Positions 44,952-58,300 of a stretch of DNA of 64,000 nucleotides are shown one piece after another (the first letter of the stretch is position 1; the number at the start of each line of letters is the position of its first letter). Below the pieces are notes generated by a model. The model worked only from the letters and a program-made list of their open reading frames with translations, was not told the DNA's origin and did no database searches. Made by a program: the position numbers and the translations under genes. The stretch is from Streptococcus thermophilus (GTDB lineage Bacteria; Actinomycetota; Actinomycetes; Mycobacteriales; Mycobacteriaceae). Where the stretch lies: NCBI GenBank assembly GCA_900618065.1, contig UYIL01000003.1, forward strand, positions 124,001 to 188,000, given 5' to 3'.

Positions 44952-45475
44952 GCGTTATCCACAGAGTTATTCACAGTTGTGTAATTTCATCAGTGTGATT
45001 TACCTGGGGTCGTGTGATCTTCGTCTCCGATGATGAATTCACAGGCACCGACCGAATGACACGCAGTGGTGGATAACGTGTGGGATACCAGGGGAGAAAC
45101 AGTGGAAAACCCGTCTGCGGCTGTGCACACACAAACTGGCCGATTCGTTGTCCACAGACAATCGTGGTTTCCCACACGAATTCCACACCCCCCACCCACA
45201 CGCTGATTCCGCCGTCACCGTCGGCATTTGCCCGCTCATCCACAGACTGCACAAGACTTATTGTTCTTCCCCGCTTTTTTCTTAGTACTTAAACCAAGAG
45301 AAAGAGAGGGTGTGCACATCGCCCGCCGCCGCCTAGTGACACCGCGGCCAAACAATGACAAAAGCGCTTGCCCTGTTAGTTGCCACGGCGGGGTTAGTCG
45401 GTAGGCTGAATGTCCAGTTGGCACTCAAAACCCCTAACGCAGCATCAACGCAGCATCACCAAGGAGCAGGCAAGC
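44952..45475. other. Chromosomal origin of replication, dnaA-dnaN interval
   Basis: There is no gene here. DnaA boxes: TTATCCACA at 44955-44963 (perfect), TTATTCACA at 44967-44975, GGTGGATAA at 45068-45076, TTGTCCACA at 45148-45156 and TCATCCACA at 45236-45244 (one mismatch each). A pyrimidine/T-rich, AT-rich tract at about 45253-45296 (with TTTTTTCTTAGTACTTAA) follows the last box and is the best unwinding-element candidate. The dnaN promoter must lie at the right end. Confidence 0.85.
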
Positions 45476-46675
45476 ATGGACACCCAGGCAGATGTGAACG
45501 TGTCATTCCGCGTCCACAAAGATGACCTCTCGGATGCGGTGGCATGGGTGGCACGCAACTTGCCGACAAAGAACACCCAACCTGTGCTGCGCGCTGTGGT
45601 GATCACCGCCGATGACAACGGTTTGGAATTCGCCGGCTTCGACTACGAGGTTTCTACCCGTGTGCGCATCGGCGCCGAGGTCGACCAGCCCGGACGCGTT
45701 GCTGTGGCGGGCAAGCTCATGGCCGACATTGTTTCCAACATGCCGGCGAAACCGATCGACGTCTCCGTCGCCGACAATCAGCGTCTTCTGCTCCAGGGCG
45801 GCTCCGCTCGCTTCGAGCTGCCGCTGATGCCGCTTGATGATTACCCGCAGCTGCCGGTTCTGCCTGAGGTCACGGGAACGCTGGATACCACCACGTTTGT
45901 CGATGCCATTACCCAGGTCGCTTCTGCTGCCGGCCGCGATGACACGTTGCCGATGCTCACGGGTGTCAACATGGAAGTCTCCGGCAACCGTGTGCAGCTG
46001 GCTGCCACCGACCGTTTCCGTTTGGCTCTGCGCTCGCTGGAATGGGAGCCCACGGCGCCGAACGTCGAGGCGAAGCTGCTCATCCCGGCTAAGACGCTGC
46101 TGGATAACGCGCGCACTTTGGACACTCACCTGGAGGAACCAGTCGAGATCGCAGTTGGCTCCGGTGAGAACGTCGGCGGCGACGGCCTGTTCGGCCTGCA
46201 CTCGGGCAACCGTGAGACGACCACGCGCATGCTCGACGCCGAGTTCCCGAACATTCAGCCGCTGCTGCCGAAGACTCACACCTCCATGGCCAGCATTGAG
46301 ATCGCTCCGCTCATGGAGGCGATCCGCCGCGTCAGCTTGGTGGCTGACCGCAATGCGCAGCTGCGCATGCATTTTCAGCCGGGCGAGGTCACACTGTTCG
46401 CCTCCGGCGCGGAATCCGGTGAGGCGAGCGAGAGCCTGCAGTGCGCGTTCACCGGCGCAGATGAGCTGCTCATCGCGTTCAACTCCGGTTACTTGCGCGA
46501 CGGCTTGAACGTCATCCCGACTGACCGTGTGGTCTTCGGATTCACCGAAGCATCCCGCCCGGCCATCATGGTCCCGGAGCCGGACGAGCTACCGGAGGCG
46601 GGCCCGGACGGTTCTTTTGACACCCCGGCGACGAACTTCACGTACCTGCTCATGCCGGTCCGCCTGCCGGGTTAA
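45476..46675 (+). CDS. dnaN: DNA polymerase III beta sliding clamp
   Basis: This is a 399-residue clamp with the three-domain layout and motifs '[15 protein letters not shown]', '[14 protein letters not shown]', 'TDRFRLALR' and the C-terminal '[10 protein letters not shown]'. The ATG at 45476 is preferred to upstream starts because AAGGAG lies 9 bases before it. Confidence 0.97.
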   Translation: MDTQADVNVSFRVHKDDLSDAVAWVARNLPTKNTQPVLRAVVITADDNGLEFAGFDYEVSTRVRIGAEVDQPGRVAVAGKLMADIVSNMPAKPIDVSVADNQRLLLQGGSARFELPLMPLDDYPQLPVLPEVTGTLDTTTFVDAITQVASAAGRDDTLPMLTGVNMEVSGNRVQLAATDRFRLALRSLEWEPTAPNVEAKLLIPAKTLLDNARTLDTHLEEPVEIAVGSGENVGGDGLFGLHSGNRETTTRMLDAEFPNIQPLLPKTHTSMASIEIAPLMEAIRRVSLVADRNAQLRMHFQPGEVTLFASGAESGEASESLQCAFTGADELLIAFNSGYLRDGLNVIPTDRVVFGFTEASRPAIMVPEPDELPEAGPDGSFDTPATNFTYLLMPVRLPG

Positions 46676-46691
46676 CCCAGGTCCAACGCAC

Positions 46692-47870
46692 GTGTATCTC
46701 CGTGAGCTCGACCTGCGGGATTTCCGTTCCTGGCCTGAGCTGAATGTGGCGCTCGAGCCCGGGGTCACGGTTTTCTCCGGCCGCAACGGCCACGGCAAGA
46801 CGAACATTGTGGAGGCTGCGATTTACACCGCGACGCTGGCCAGCCACCGCGTGTCTCAGGACCAGCCGCTCATCCGTACTGGTGCGAACAACGCCCGCGT
46901 CTCCGCGACGACCGTCAACGACGGCCGCGAGCTGACCACCCATCTGCTGATTAAGGCCGGCGAGCAGAACCAAGCGCAGATCAACCGGACCCGTCTGAAG
47001 TCCCCGCGTGAAATGCTCGGTGTGCTGCGCACAGTCGTTTTCGCGCCGGAGGATCTCGCGTTGGTCACCGGTGAGCCCGCGGAACGCCGTCGATTCTTAG
47101 ACACGCTCGCCAGCATCCGCACCCCGCGCTTCGGCGGGGCGAAAGCCGACTACGACAAAGTTCTGCGCCAGCGCAACGCACTGCTGCGTTCCTCGAACAT
47201 GGCGCTGCGCCGCGGTTACAACGACGATTCCGGCGCCGCCGCGCTGAGCACCCTCGACGCGTGGGACGCCCAGTTGGCAGCGTTCGGCGCGCAGGTTGTC
47301 GCAGGCAGGCGCATGCTTATCGACGCCTTAAGCGACCCCGTCCACACCTCCTATTCCTCCGTCGCACCCGAATCCCGGCCAGCCGCGATCGAGTACTCCT
47401 CCACACTGGACAAGGCCGTCACCGAGTTGGCCGGCGAACCCTCCAACGACCCGGCGATCCTGGAGGCTGCCTTTCTCACCGAGCTCGCTCGCCGGCGCCG
47501 CGATGAGATCGAGCGCGGGACCACGCTCGTCGGCCCGCACCGCGACGACCTGTTGCTCACGCTCGGCGACCAACCAGCGAAGGGATACGCTTCCCACGGC
47601 GAGACCTGGTCGTTCGCCCTCGCACTGCACCTGGCTGAGTACGCACTGTTATCTGAGGACGGTGTGGAACCGGTGCTCATCCTCGATGATGTTTTCGCCG
47701 AGCTGGATGCGAAGCGCCGCGAACGGCTCGTCTCTGTGGCGCAGCAGGCGGAGCAGGTGCTCATCACCGCTGCGGTCGGCGATGACCTGCCCGACAACCT
47801 CGACGAGCATGTCGCCGCCCGCTACTCCGTGGTGATGGAGGACGGCGTCTCGCGGTTGGAGGAACCGTGA
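46692..47870 (+). CDS. recF: RecF DNA repair/replication ATPase
   Basis: This 392-residue SMC-like ATPase loads RecA at gaps. Walker A GRNGHGKT (30-37), the signature '[15 protein letters not shown]' and Walker B '[12 protein letters not shown]' are present. GTG start at 46692, 16 bases after dnaN. The end overlaps dciA (GTGA). Confidence 0.96.
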   Translation: MYLRELDLRDFRSWPELNVALEPGVTVFSGRNGHGKTNIVEAAIYTATLASHRVSQDQPLIRTGANNARVSATTVNDGRELTTHLLIKAGEQNQAQINRTRLKSPREMLGVLRTVVFAPEDLALVTGEPAERRRFLDTLASIRTPRFGGAKADYDKVLRQRNALLRSSNMALRRGYNDDSGAAALSTLDAWDAQLAAFGAQVVAGRRMLIDALSDPVHTSYSSVAPESRPAAIEYSSTLDKAVTELAGEPSNDPAILEAAFLTELARRRRDEIERGTTLVGPHRDDLLLTLGDQPAKGYASHGETWSFALALHLAEYALLSEDGVEPVLILDDVFAELDAKRRERLVSVAQQAEQVLITAAVGDDLPDNLDEHVAARYSVVMEDGVSRLEEP

Positions 47871-48472
47871 CCGACAACCACGAACCCGTCGACTTGGTCA
47901 CCGCGACGTTCCAGAACCTGCGCGCTACAGCCAAACGCCGAAACGGAAAAGTCCCCAATTTGGCGAAGGCGCAGAAAGTGGTGCCGACGCGCTCGCTCGG
48001 CAAGGGTGACGGGCCCACACCTGTCGTCCCCGGCTTAGACCTGACCCCGGATCCGACAAAACCGCGGAGTTTTCGAGGCCGGCCCACCGGTGCGGATGGC
48101 CGCGCGCTGCCGCGGTCGTATGAGGTGTCGGGTTTTGCGTCGTTAGTGAAGAAGGAGATTCAGCAGCGCGACTGGACGGAATCGATCGCGCACGGCTGGG
48201 TGATGGGCAACTGGGAGGAGCTCGTCGGCGTCAAGATCGCGCAGCACACCGAGGTCACGATGATCAAAGACGGCGAGGTCTTTGTGGCATGCGACCAAAC
48301 CGCGTGGGCGACGAACCTGAAGTACATGCAATCGACGGTGCTGGCCAAGATCGCGGAGAAGATCGGGCCGGGCGTGGTGACTAAGCTGCACGTTTTCCCT
48401 CCGAAGACGAAGAACTGGCGCTACGGGCCGCTGCATGTCAAGGGCCGCGGCCCGAGAGATACCTATGGATAA
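47867..48472 (+). CDS. dciA: DciA-family (DUF721) replicative helicase loader
   Basis: This is a 201-residue protein. A disordered N-terminus leads into a C-terminal DUF721 domain with '[20 protein letters not shown]' and '[16 protein letters not shown]', which carry the conserved Trp residues. DciA loads the DnaB helicase in bacteria without DnaC. GTG start overlapping recF. Confidence 0.9.
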   Translation: MTDNHEPVDLVTATFQNLRATAKRRNGKVPNLAKAQKVVPTRSLGKGDGPTPVVPGLDLTPDPTKPRSFRGRPTGADGRALPRSYEVSGFASLVKKEIQQRDWTESIAHGWVMGNWEELVGVKIAQHTEVTMIKDGEVFVACDQTAWATNLKYMQSTVLAKIAEKIGPGVVTKLHVFPPKTKNWRYGPLHVKGRGPRDTYG

Positions 48473-48553
48473 GTGTGATCGATTCGGTGCCCCGTTTTTC
48501 GCCACCTGGGGTTTCTCCGACGCGTTCCCACTGGGAGGCTGAATCGTTCACAC
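48473..48553. repeat. 13-bp inverted repeat before gyrB
   Basis: GTGTGATCGATTC (48473-48485) and GAATCGTTCACAC (48541-48553) pair at 12 of 13 positions across a 55-base spacer, starting at the base after the dciA stop. The T-run CCCGTTTTTC lies inside. A gyrB -10 candidate TAAAAT follows at 48611-48616. The role is unknown; operator, DNA loop or cruciform are possible. Confidence 0.5.
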
Positions 48554-48618
48554 GCTGCCCGCATCAGCCCCACACGCTCGGCCGCTACCGGGAATGTCTG
48601 CAGCGGCATGTAAAATAA

Positions 48619-50691
<2,073 letters not shown>

Positions 50692-51010
50692 GCGGTCGTG
50701 CTTTGGGGCGCTGGGGTGCTTGCGCGCTGCGGGGTGCGTATATGTTCTCGCCGCTTAATGGCGACATCTCTGTAGGCATTGGTGTGCAAGTGCGCCGGTG
50801 ACGTGGGGTTTCCCTGCTCATCCAACTACGACACCGGTGTCGGGGTTCGAGCCATCTGATTTCTGCAGGTTATCCCTCATTCTTGGATGGAACCCCGACA
50901 TGCATGTCGTAGATCGGTGGGACGCATATTCATCCGAGGGCCTTCGCAGCGTAGAGCATTTTGACCGAAATCCGGGCGCTCCGCCCGCCGGTGCTGGCAC
51001 AATAGCCTGC
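50692..51010. other. Intergenic region after gyrB with an 11-bp inverted repeat
   Basis: These 319 bases hold no gene I can support. TGTCGGGGTTC (50838-50848) pairs exactly with GAACCCCGACA (50890-50900) over a 41-base spacer and is followed by the palindrome CGACATGCATGTCG (50895-50908). CACAAT at 50998-51003 is a possible -10 for a leaderless hydrolase gene. Confidence 0.5.
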
Positions 51011-51889
51011 ATGACTTCAGTGGATGAGCATTACACCTTGTCGTACCTGCCGGATCACTCTGTGAGCACGGTTTATTGCTTCGAACCGGCTGGGCCGCGC
51101 GCCGGCGCGCCGCTGGTGATGATGTGGCCCGGTTTCGGCATGGGTGCGCGCTATTACCGTCCGTTGGCGAAAGAACTGGCGTCGCGCGGGTACTACGTGG
51201 CTATCGGTGAGTTGCGCGGCCAGGGCACGAACACCACGAAAGCGATGCCGGATAACCAGTGGGGTTACCACAACTTGGCATCGGAGGATTACCCGGAGGG
51301 CATCAAGGCGGCGAAGAAGGAGCTCTCGCTTCAGCCCGACCATCCCACCTACCTGCTCACCCACTCCATGGGCGGCCAGGTGGGCTCGATGTTCCTTGCG
51401 CGCCCCGAGGCAAAGGAGCTTAACGTCCAGGGTCTCATGGGTGTCGGTTCCGGCAGCCCGTACCACCGCGGCTTCACTGGTAAGGACCACGTGCGCGCTC
51501 TGCTCGGCGGGCAAATGATGGGCCAGGTGGCCAAACTGCGCGGTGTGTGGCCGGGTGGCGCGTTAGACATCGCCGGCTATGGCCGCCAGTCGGGCCGGCA
51601 TGTGTACGAGTGGTCGCGCTTCAGCCGCATGAACACTATCGCGGATCTTCAGGGTCAGGACATCAACTACGCCGAGGAGATCAAAAACGTCCGCGTCCCG
51701 GTGCTGCTCACCCGGTTCGAGAATGACCCCGAGTGCACCCTTGAATCCTGCGAGTACCTTCTCGAGCACTTGGAGAAAGCGCCCCGGAAGGCCGAAGAGC
51801 TCCCCGGGCGTCTGGGCCACAACCGCTGGGCTCGTGAGCCGGGAATCGTGGCGGACCGTTTCGAGGAGTTCGTCGCGCAGCAAATCTAG
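51011..51889 (+). CDS. Alpha/beta hydrolase
   Basis: This is a 292-residue cytoplasmic serine hydrolase with the nucleophile elbow T-H-S-M-G-G (Ser119), an N-terminal 'LVMMWPGFGMGARYY' oxyanion loop, and a probable catalytic His near 'RLGHNRW' (His about 275). It resembles monoglyceride-lipase/serine-aminopeptidase type hydrolases. The substrate is unknown. The ATG at 51011 is preferred to an in-frame GTG at 50798, whose extra sequence looks non-coding. Confidence 0.85.
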   Translation: MTSVDEHYTLSYLPDHSVSTVYCFEPAGPRAGAPLVMMWPGFGMGARYYRPLAKELASRGYYVAIGELRGQGTNTTKAMPDNQWGYHNLASEDYPEGIKAAKKELSLQPDHPTYLLTHSMGGQVGSMFLARPEAKELNVQGLMGVGSGSPYHRGFTGKDHVRALLGGQMMGQVAKLRGVWPGGALDIAGYGRQSGRHVYEWSRFSRMNTIADLQGQDINYAEEIKNVRVPVLLTRFENDPECTLESCEYLLEHLEKAPRKAEELPGRLGHNRWAREPGIVADRFEEFVAQQI

Positions 51890-51910
51890 TCCCACCAAAC
51901 CCCGTCGCTG

Positions 51911-51940
51911 AAGGCAGTTACCGTACTGGTAGCTGCCTTT
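51911..51940 (+). terminator. Terminator of the alpha/beta hydrolase gene
   Basis: AAGGCAGTTACC (51911-51922) pairs with GGTAGCTGCCTT (51928-51939; one G-U) over a 5-base loop, ending in TTT. Confidence 0.8.
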
Positions 51941-52380
51941 CGCGTTGCAACGCGCCCTTTGTGGCGGAATTCACACGGGTTTGGGTTTCTCTCACAATGT
52001 CAGGCCGGGTTCGTGAGAATAAATATCATCATGCTCGTTGTGGGTGAGGTGCATAACCATCGGGAGCCCGCTTAACGACGCACTATCCCCACCACAACAA
52101 CACCGAATCCCTTCACGATACCGCCTGAGGTTGTAGCCGAAAGACGGGTGAACGCTTAAGCCCGTTCTAAGCTTCACCCGCTTCCGTAGCGTCACCTGTT
52201 CATACACGTAAACCGAGCTAGTAGTTACGTACCGATTGTGCAAAAGTAAATGGGTCAAGTATTCAGGTTCTGGTTTCAGCCAAGACTTTGTTTCACGGGC
52301 CATTGGTGCGACCCTCAGACAGCGTCTGCGCGTCCTACGAGTTCCGTTATCCCGTGGCAAGAAAAGGAGCATTGACGGCT
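51941..52380. other. Upstream region of the surface-protein gene
   Basis: These 440 bases contain no gene I can support. The base composition is lower in G+C than the neighbours. AAGGAG lies about 11 bases before the ATG at 52381. A long untranslated leader or distant regulation of the surface gene is possible. A 126-residue minus-strand frame here is not convincing. Confidence 0.4.
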
Positions 52381-55300
52381 ATGACGTCACGCCAGTTAAT
52401 TAAACCATCACGCACCGGCATCGCCGCTGTGTCGGCTGTGGCACTGGCTTTGGGTGCGTTCGCAGTAGTGGGATCGGGCCCGAACACAACCACTGCGAGT
52501 GCAGCGTCTCTGACCGGCGGGATCCGCGCCGCCGACGGTTCCGGGGTGATCAACGCAAGCGACCAACTGGCGTCTGACCTGGATGCGGGGTCGTGTGTGG
52601 TCGCGTCAGCGAGCGGGTCGCAAGATGGAAGCCAGGGGGGCTTCAGCTGGAACACGCTTGAGCCGAACGTAGATAGCACCGACAAACGCACCTGGGGCGT
52701 GTCCGTCGCCTTCGACAACTCGCAGGACCGCACGTTTGCTTCCTGGGAGTGGAGTAGCAGCAGTCAAAGAACAGCTCCCGTCACGTTGGGATCCGTGCCG
52801 GCAGCGCCTGCCGGGGACTCCCTGGTCTCGGGCGTCACAGCCTCCGACAAGGCCGACGAGGATCTGGGCATTTCCAGCGGATTCCGAATTATTTACGGGT
52901 TGCAGCCGGTTCTCAAAGAGGAAGAGGTTGCGAAATTCGCCCAGGCTGGGGCAGACTCTCCTGTGCGTTACGTGTGGAAGACCCAGTACACCAAAGACAA
53001 CGCTGGAGACAAGGCGATCAAAGCCACGGATAACTCGACGTTCATTGCCCTGGTGAACCCGTGGCCGAGCGAGAACAGCCAGTGCGCCCCCATCACAGTG
53101 GATTGGGTGAGCATCCAGCAACACGTGATTGTGCCGGGTGAGGAGACGAAGGTCGGCCACATTAACGTCCCTGAACTCTCGGACGGCAGCGTCGACGATT
53201 CGCTGTCCCGCATGGTCGTGGAGGCCTACGACGGCAACGGCGAGTACATCGCTTCCAGCGACACCGCAGCTTCGGGCGGAGACAATCAGCTGCTGCGTAT
53301 CGACGGCAACGGTGACATCTACTACACCTGGCCCGAATACCGCGGCACTGATCTGGCAGCCGATAAAAACGTGCAATTCTCCGTTGTAGCGAAGCCGCGC
53401 ACCACGGGCCAGTTGGAAGAGGCGAGCGAATCGAGCGGGTGGTACGGCCCTGATGCCAAAGCCTTCGACAGCTCGAATTCGTTGCCGCGTTACAGCAAAC
53501 CGAATGAGATCGGCAGAAACACCATCTCGCTCGACGACACGGAGTTCCACGACCCGCAGTACAACACGCGCGAGCAAACAATCACTTCCGGCATCGAGAC
53601 TGACGGCAGTCTGACGGATCAGCCGCAGCAGGTCGTGTTCGAGCAGGTCCCGGACCTGATCGAGGACCTGGTGAAGACGAAGGGTGACAGTGGCTTCGAA
53701 GCCAAGGTTGTTCTGGACCAGCGATACGTATTCGCGGGCTGGAAAGCCGAGATGGATCCGAATACCTACGATGTCACCGTCACCGCTCCCGCGAATCCTG
53801 AGCCCGGTACATTCGCGCAGCCCAAGGTCGTTGTGGAGTACTCCAACGGCTCGAAGGATGTGCTGAGCCTCCTCGTAGTCGTGGACCCGAACCACACCCA
53901 GATCACCGATCTGGTGCGACCGGATCTGGCTAAGGGTGAGGTCAATAAAGAGATCACCTCTCAGATCACCACCAAGAGCATTCTGAATGGCTACGACCCG
54001 GTCGCCCCGGCGACGTTTGAGGTGGATCAGTCCACCGTCCCCGCGGGGTGGACCGTCACCGTCGATAACACCGGCAAGGTTACAGCCAGGGCAGACGACA
54101 CCGTCGCACCGGGCACCATCATCACCCCGAAGGTGACTGCCAAATATCCGGATGGCACCACCGACGAGATTGAGCCTCAGTTCCAGGCCATCGTGGACAT
54201 CAAGATTCCCGATTACGACACGGTGACTAACAAGCCGGGCACCGACGTGAGCCTGACGCCGACTGTCCCGGAGGTGGGTCTGACCGGTAACGCCAGCGAT
54301 GAGGCGCCGACCCGCTACACCTTTGAGGACGGCGCGACCGAGAAAACCGTCAAGGACGCCGCGGGTGAGTGGAAGATCACCATCAACGAGAAAACCGGCG
54401 AGATCACCACCACCATCCCGCGCACCGCGCCCGAGGGCCACGTGCTCGACATCCCGGTGCTTGCGCACTACAGCGATGAGACTGAAAACAAGCCGCAGCG
54501 GATCAACGGCACCGTCATTGTGCTCAAGGGCGATATCACTCCGGTCTACTCCGTTGAGTCCACCGGCCCGAACCAACCTGTGGACCACCAGGTGCAGGAT
54601 GCTCCGGAGGGGTCGACGTTCTCCTTTGGCAAGAACCCTGACGGCTCGCCGCTCACCGAGATGACAACCGAGGACGGCTGGGAGTACACGATCGACCCGA
54701 AGACCGGTGTCGTTACTTCCACGCCGCCGGCAGGCTCTAAGCCGGGCGACAAGAAGACCATCACCGTCGATGTGGTGACCCCGGACGGCTCCACCCCGAA
54801 GGTGCCGGTAACCACCGTGGTGCAGCTGACCAACAGCTGGGAGGCGGAACCGAACTACCCGGTCGAAACGGTCTACCCCGGTGATTCGGCAACGCTGCCA
54901 GTCACCCTGGATAAGCCGGACAGTGTCAAGGTTGCAGCGGACAACCCCTACGAGTTGGGTGCTGTTCCCGATGGTTGGACTGTCGGCATCGACAAGGACG
55001 GCAAGATCACTGCAACCGCACCGGCGAATGCCGTGCCTGGCACCCAGGTCGAGATTCCCGTCACGGTGACCTACGAAGATGGCTCGAAGGACACCGCTAA
55101 TGCCGTCGTGAAAGTTGTCGACGTTCCGACGCGACCGGTGCCGTTCGCAGTGGAATACGTCTACGACGACACGATTCCTGCCGGCGAGTACAAGACTGTC
55201 ACCAAGGGTGTGGCGGGTGAGGAGAAGAAGAAGCGCGACGGCACGTGGGAGCAAACCACTGCGCCGACCAACGAGGTCGTGCACGTCGGCACCAAGCCGG

Positions 55301-58300
55301 CTGAGGCTTCCCAGGACGTGACCTGGACAGCGCCGATTCCGTACAGCACCACCACCCGCCCGAACCCGGCGCTCGCTCCGGGCGAGCAGAAGGTGGTTCA
55401 GCAGGGCGTGAACGGTGAGCGCACCTACACCGCCAAGTTCACCTCTACCGGCGCTGAGGTTTCCGTCGTGGAGTCCGAGGACACCAAGCAGCCGGTCGAG
55501 GAGATCATCGAGTATGGCCCGCGCCTCGACGACCAAGAGCTGGTCACTGAGACCACCCGCAAGATCCCGTTCGAGACCAAGATCGTCTTCGACAACACTC
55601 TTGAGGCGGGTACTCAGGTCGTCGATAAGCAAGGCGTTGTCGGCGAAGAAACCGTGACTTCGAAGCAAAAGCTTGTCGACGGCAAGCCTTCCGGCGACCC
55701 GGTGGTCACGACCACCACGGTGACCGAGAAGCAGGACGCTGTCATCCGCGTGGGCACGAAGACCGAGGGTGCGAATACGGTGGAGCACACCGAGCCGGTG
55801 CCGTACGAGACCAAGGTCGACTACGACCCGAACCTGCCGGCTGGCACCTACGAGGTCGTGACGCCGGGTAAGGCTGGCGAGAAGACTGTCAAGGTCACGC
55901 AGACCATCCTGAACAGCCAGGTCACGGACACCGAGCGTGAAGAGAACGTCACCACGCAGCCGGTGACTGAGGTGATCAAGGTCGGCACGAAGCAGGCCAC
56001 CGCTGCCGACAAGGTTGAGTGGACCGAGCCGATTCCGTTCTCCACGGTCGTTCGCCCGAACCCAGATTTGAAGCCGGGTGAGGTCAAGACCGTCCAGGAA
56101 GGTAAGAACGGTGAGACGAAGTTCACCGCGACGTTTGAGGGCACCAACGGCCAGGCCACGGTGACCGAGTCGAAGGACCGCACCGAGCCGACCGATCGGA
56201 TCATCGAGTACGGCCCGACGATCGAAGACCAGACGCTGACGTCGACGACGACGAACCCCGTGCCGTTCAACACCACGTTCGTGGCGGATCCGAACTTGCC
56301 GGCGGGTGAGCAGGTCGTCGATACGCAGGGCGAAAATGGTGTGGACACCATCACCTCGACGCAGGAGATCAAGGACGGCAAACCCGTCGGTGAGCCGAAG
56401 ATCACCACGCAGCGCACGAAGGAGCCTGTCAACGCCGTTGTCAGGGTGGGTACCAAGACCACTGGCGAGACGGTGAACTCTTACGAGGCCGAGATTCCGT
56501 TCCCGACTCGGTTCGTTTACGACCCGGAATTGGCTCCGGGCGAGTCCAAGGTGACTCAGGTGGGTAAGCCGGGCACGAAGAAGGTCACGGTCAACCAGCC
56601 TGTGGTCAACAGCCAGCCAAATGGCGAAGCCACCGTTACTGAGGAGATCGTGACTAAGCCGGTTGAGCAGGTTGTCACCATCGGCACCAAGCCGGACTCT
56701 GCGCACACTGCTGTCACCTGGACTGCTCCGATTCCGTACGGCACGGTTATCCGCCCGAACCCGGATCTGAAGCCGGGCGAGGTCAAGACCGTCCAGCAGG
56801 GCGAGTACGGTGAGAAGCAGGTCACGGCGGACTTCACCGCTACTGGCGGCAACTCGACGGCTAGCACTAAGGAAGAGATCACCAAGCAGCCGAAGGACCA
56901 GATCATCGAGTACGGTCCGACGATTGCTGACCAGACTCTGAAGTCCGAGACGACCCGTCCGATCGAGTTCGAGACAGAGATCATCTTCGATGACACCCTC
57001 CCTGCTGGTCAGCAGGTTGTTGACCAGCAGGGTGAGAACGGCGAGGAGAAGATCACCTCTACCCAGGAGATCAAGGACGGTAAGCCGGTTGGCGAGCCGA
57101 AGATCACCACGGAGGAGACTAAGCCTGCGAAGAAGGCGATTATCCGCGTCGGTACTGAGCCGGTCACCACTACGTCAACGGCAACCGAGCAGGTCCCGAC
57201 CACGATCACTCAGACGACGGAAGTTCCGACGACTGTCACTGAAACGACCGAGGTCACGACGACTGTCGACGGCACTCCGACGACGATTACCGAGACCAAA
57301 GAAGTCCCGACGACGGTTCCCACGACCATCACGGAGACCAAGGACGTTCCTACCACGGTGCCGACTACGGTGAAGGAAACGGAAACGACCCAGGTTCCGA
57401 CCACGGTCAAGGAGACCGAGACCAAGGAAGTCCTGACGACCATCACCACGACCACGACGGAAACGAAAGAAGTCCCGACGACCGTCGAAGGTAAGCCGAC
57501 GACGATCACGGAGACGAAGGAGGTCCCGACGACCATCACCACGACGGTTCCGACCACGGTGCCGACGACTGTGAAGGAAATCGAGACCACCACTCAGCAG
57601 GTGCCGACGACCGTCCCGACAACGGTCAAGGAGACGGAGACCACGACTGCTCCTGCTCCAGAACCGACTCCGAAGGAAATCCTGGTGGACATCCCGTTCA
57701 CCACGAAGATCATCTACGACGACACTCTCGCCGCTGGTGAAGAGGTCGAAGAGACCGCTGGTGTCGATGGCCAGTTGAAGATCACTGTCACCGGTGACCA
57801 GGAAGATCGCGAGATGATCACTGAGATGGTCGAACGCGTCGTCCGCGTGGGCACGAAGCCTGCGGACTGCCAGTGCGAAATGATCGAGGAAATTCCGTTC
57901 GAGATCGAGGTCCAGACGGATCCGAACCTCGAGGAAGGCACGGTCGTGGTCCTCCAGGAAGGCAAGACTGGCAGCATCAAGCGCGACGCTGACGGCAACG
58001 TGATTGAAGAAACCAAGCCGATCAACCACATCATCAAGGTGGGCACGAAGCAGCCCGAACCGACTGATGAGTCCAGCCCGACGAGCTCGGCCGACGACTC
58101 CTCCGAGACCAGCCCGACCTCCTCGAACGAGGAAGCACCGTCTTCGGATACGAGCACGACGACCACACCGACTTCGCCCACCTCGGACAATTCGGTGCCG
58201 CCGGCGAAGGAGGGCTCCTCTGACGTCGCTAAGCGCTGCGTGGAGAACGCGTTCGCTGTGAACAGCCCGATCCTGTGGCTGCTGCCGATCGCCCTGCTGG

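Noticed and set aside
52288..52304. parS-like GTTTCACGGGCC before the surface gene
   Set aside because: Only the left half matches; there is no palindrome.
51992..52372. 126-residue minus-strand frame in the space before the surface gene
   Set aside because: No ribosome-binding site, unusual composition and no family resemblance; more likely non-coding.
52606..56706. 1366-residue open frame on the minus strand inside the surface-protein gene
   Set aside because: It is antisense to a clear signal-peptide/repeat protein, rich in Arg, His, Leu and Val as expected from the complement of G5-repeat codons, and has no domain I recognise.
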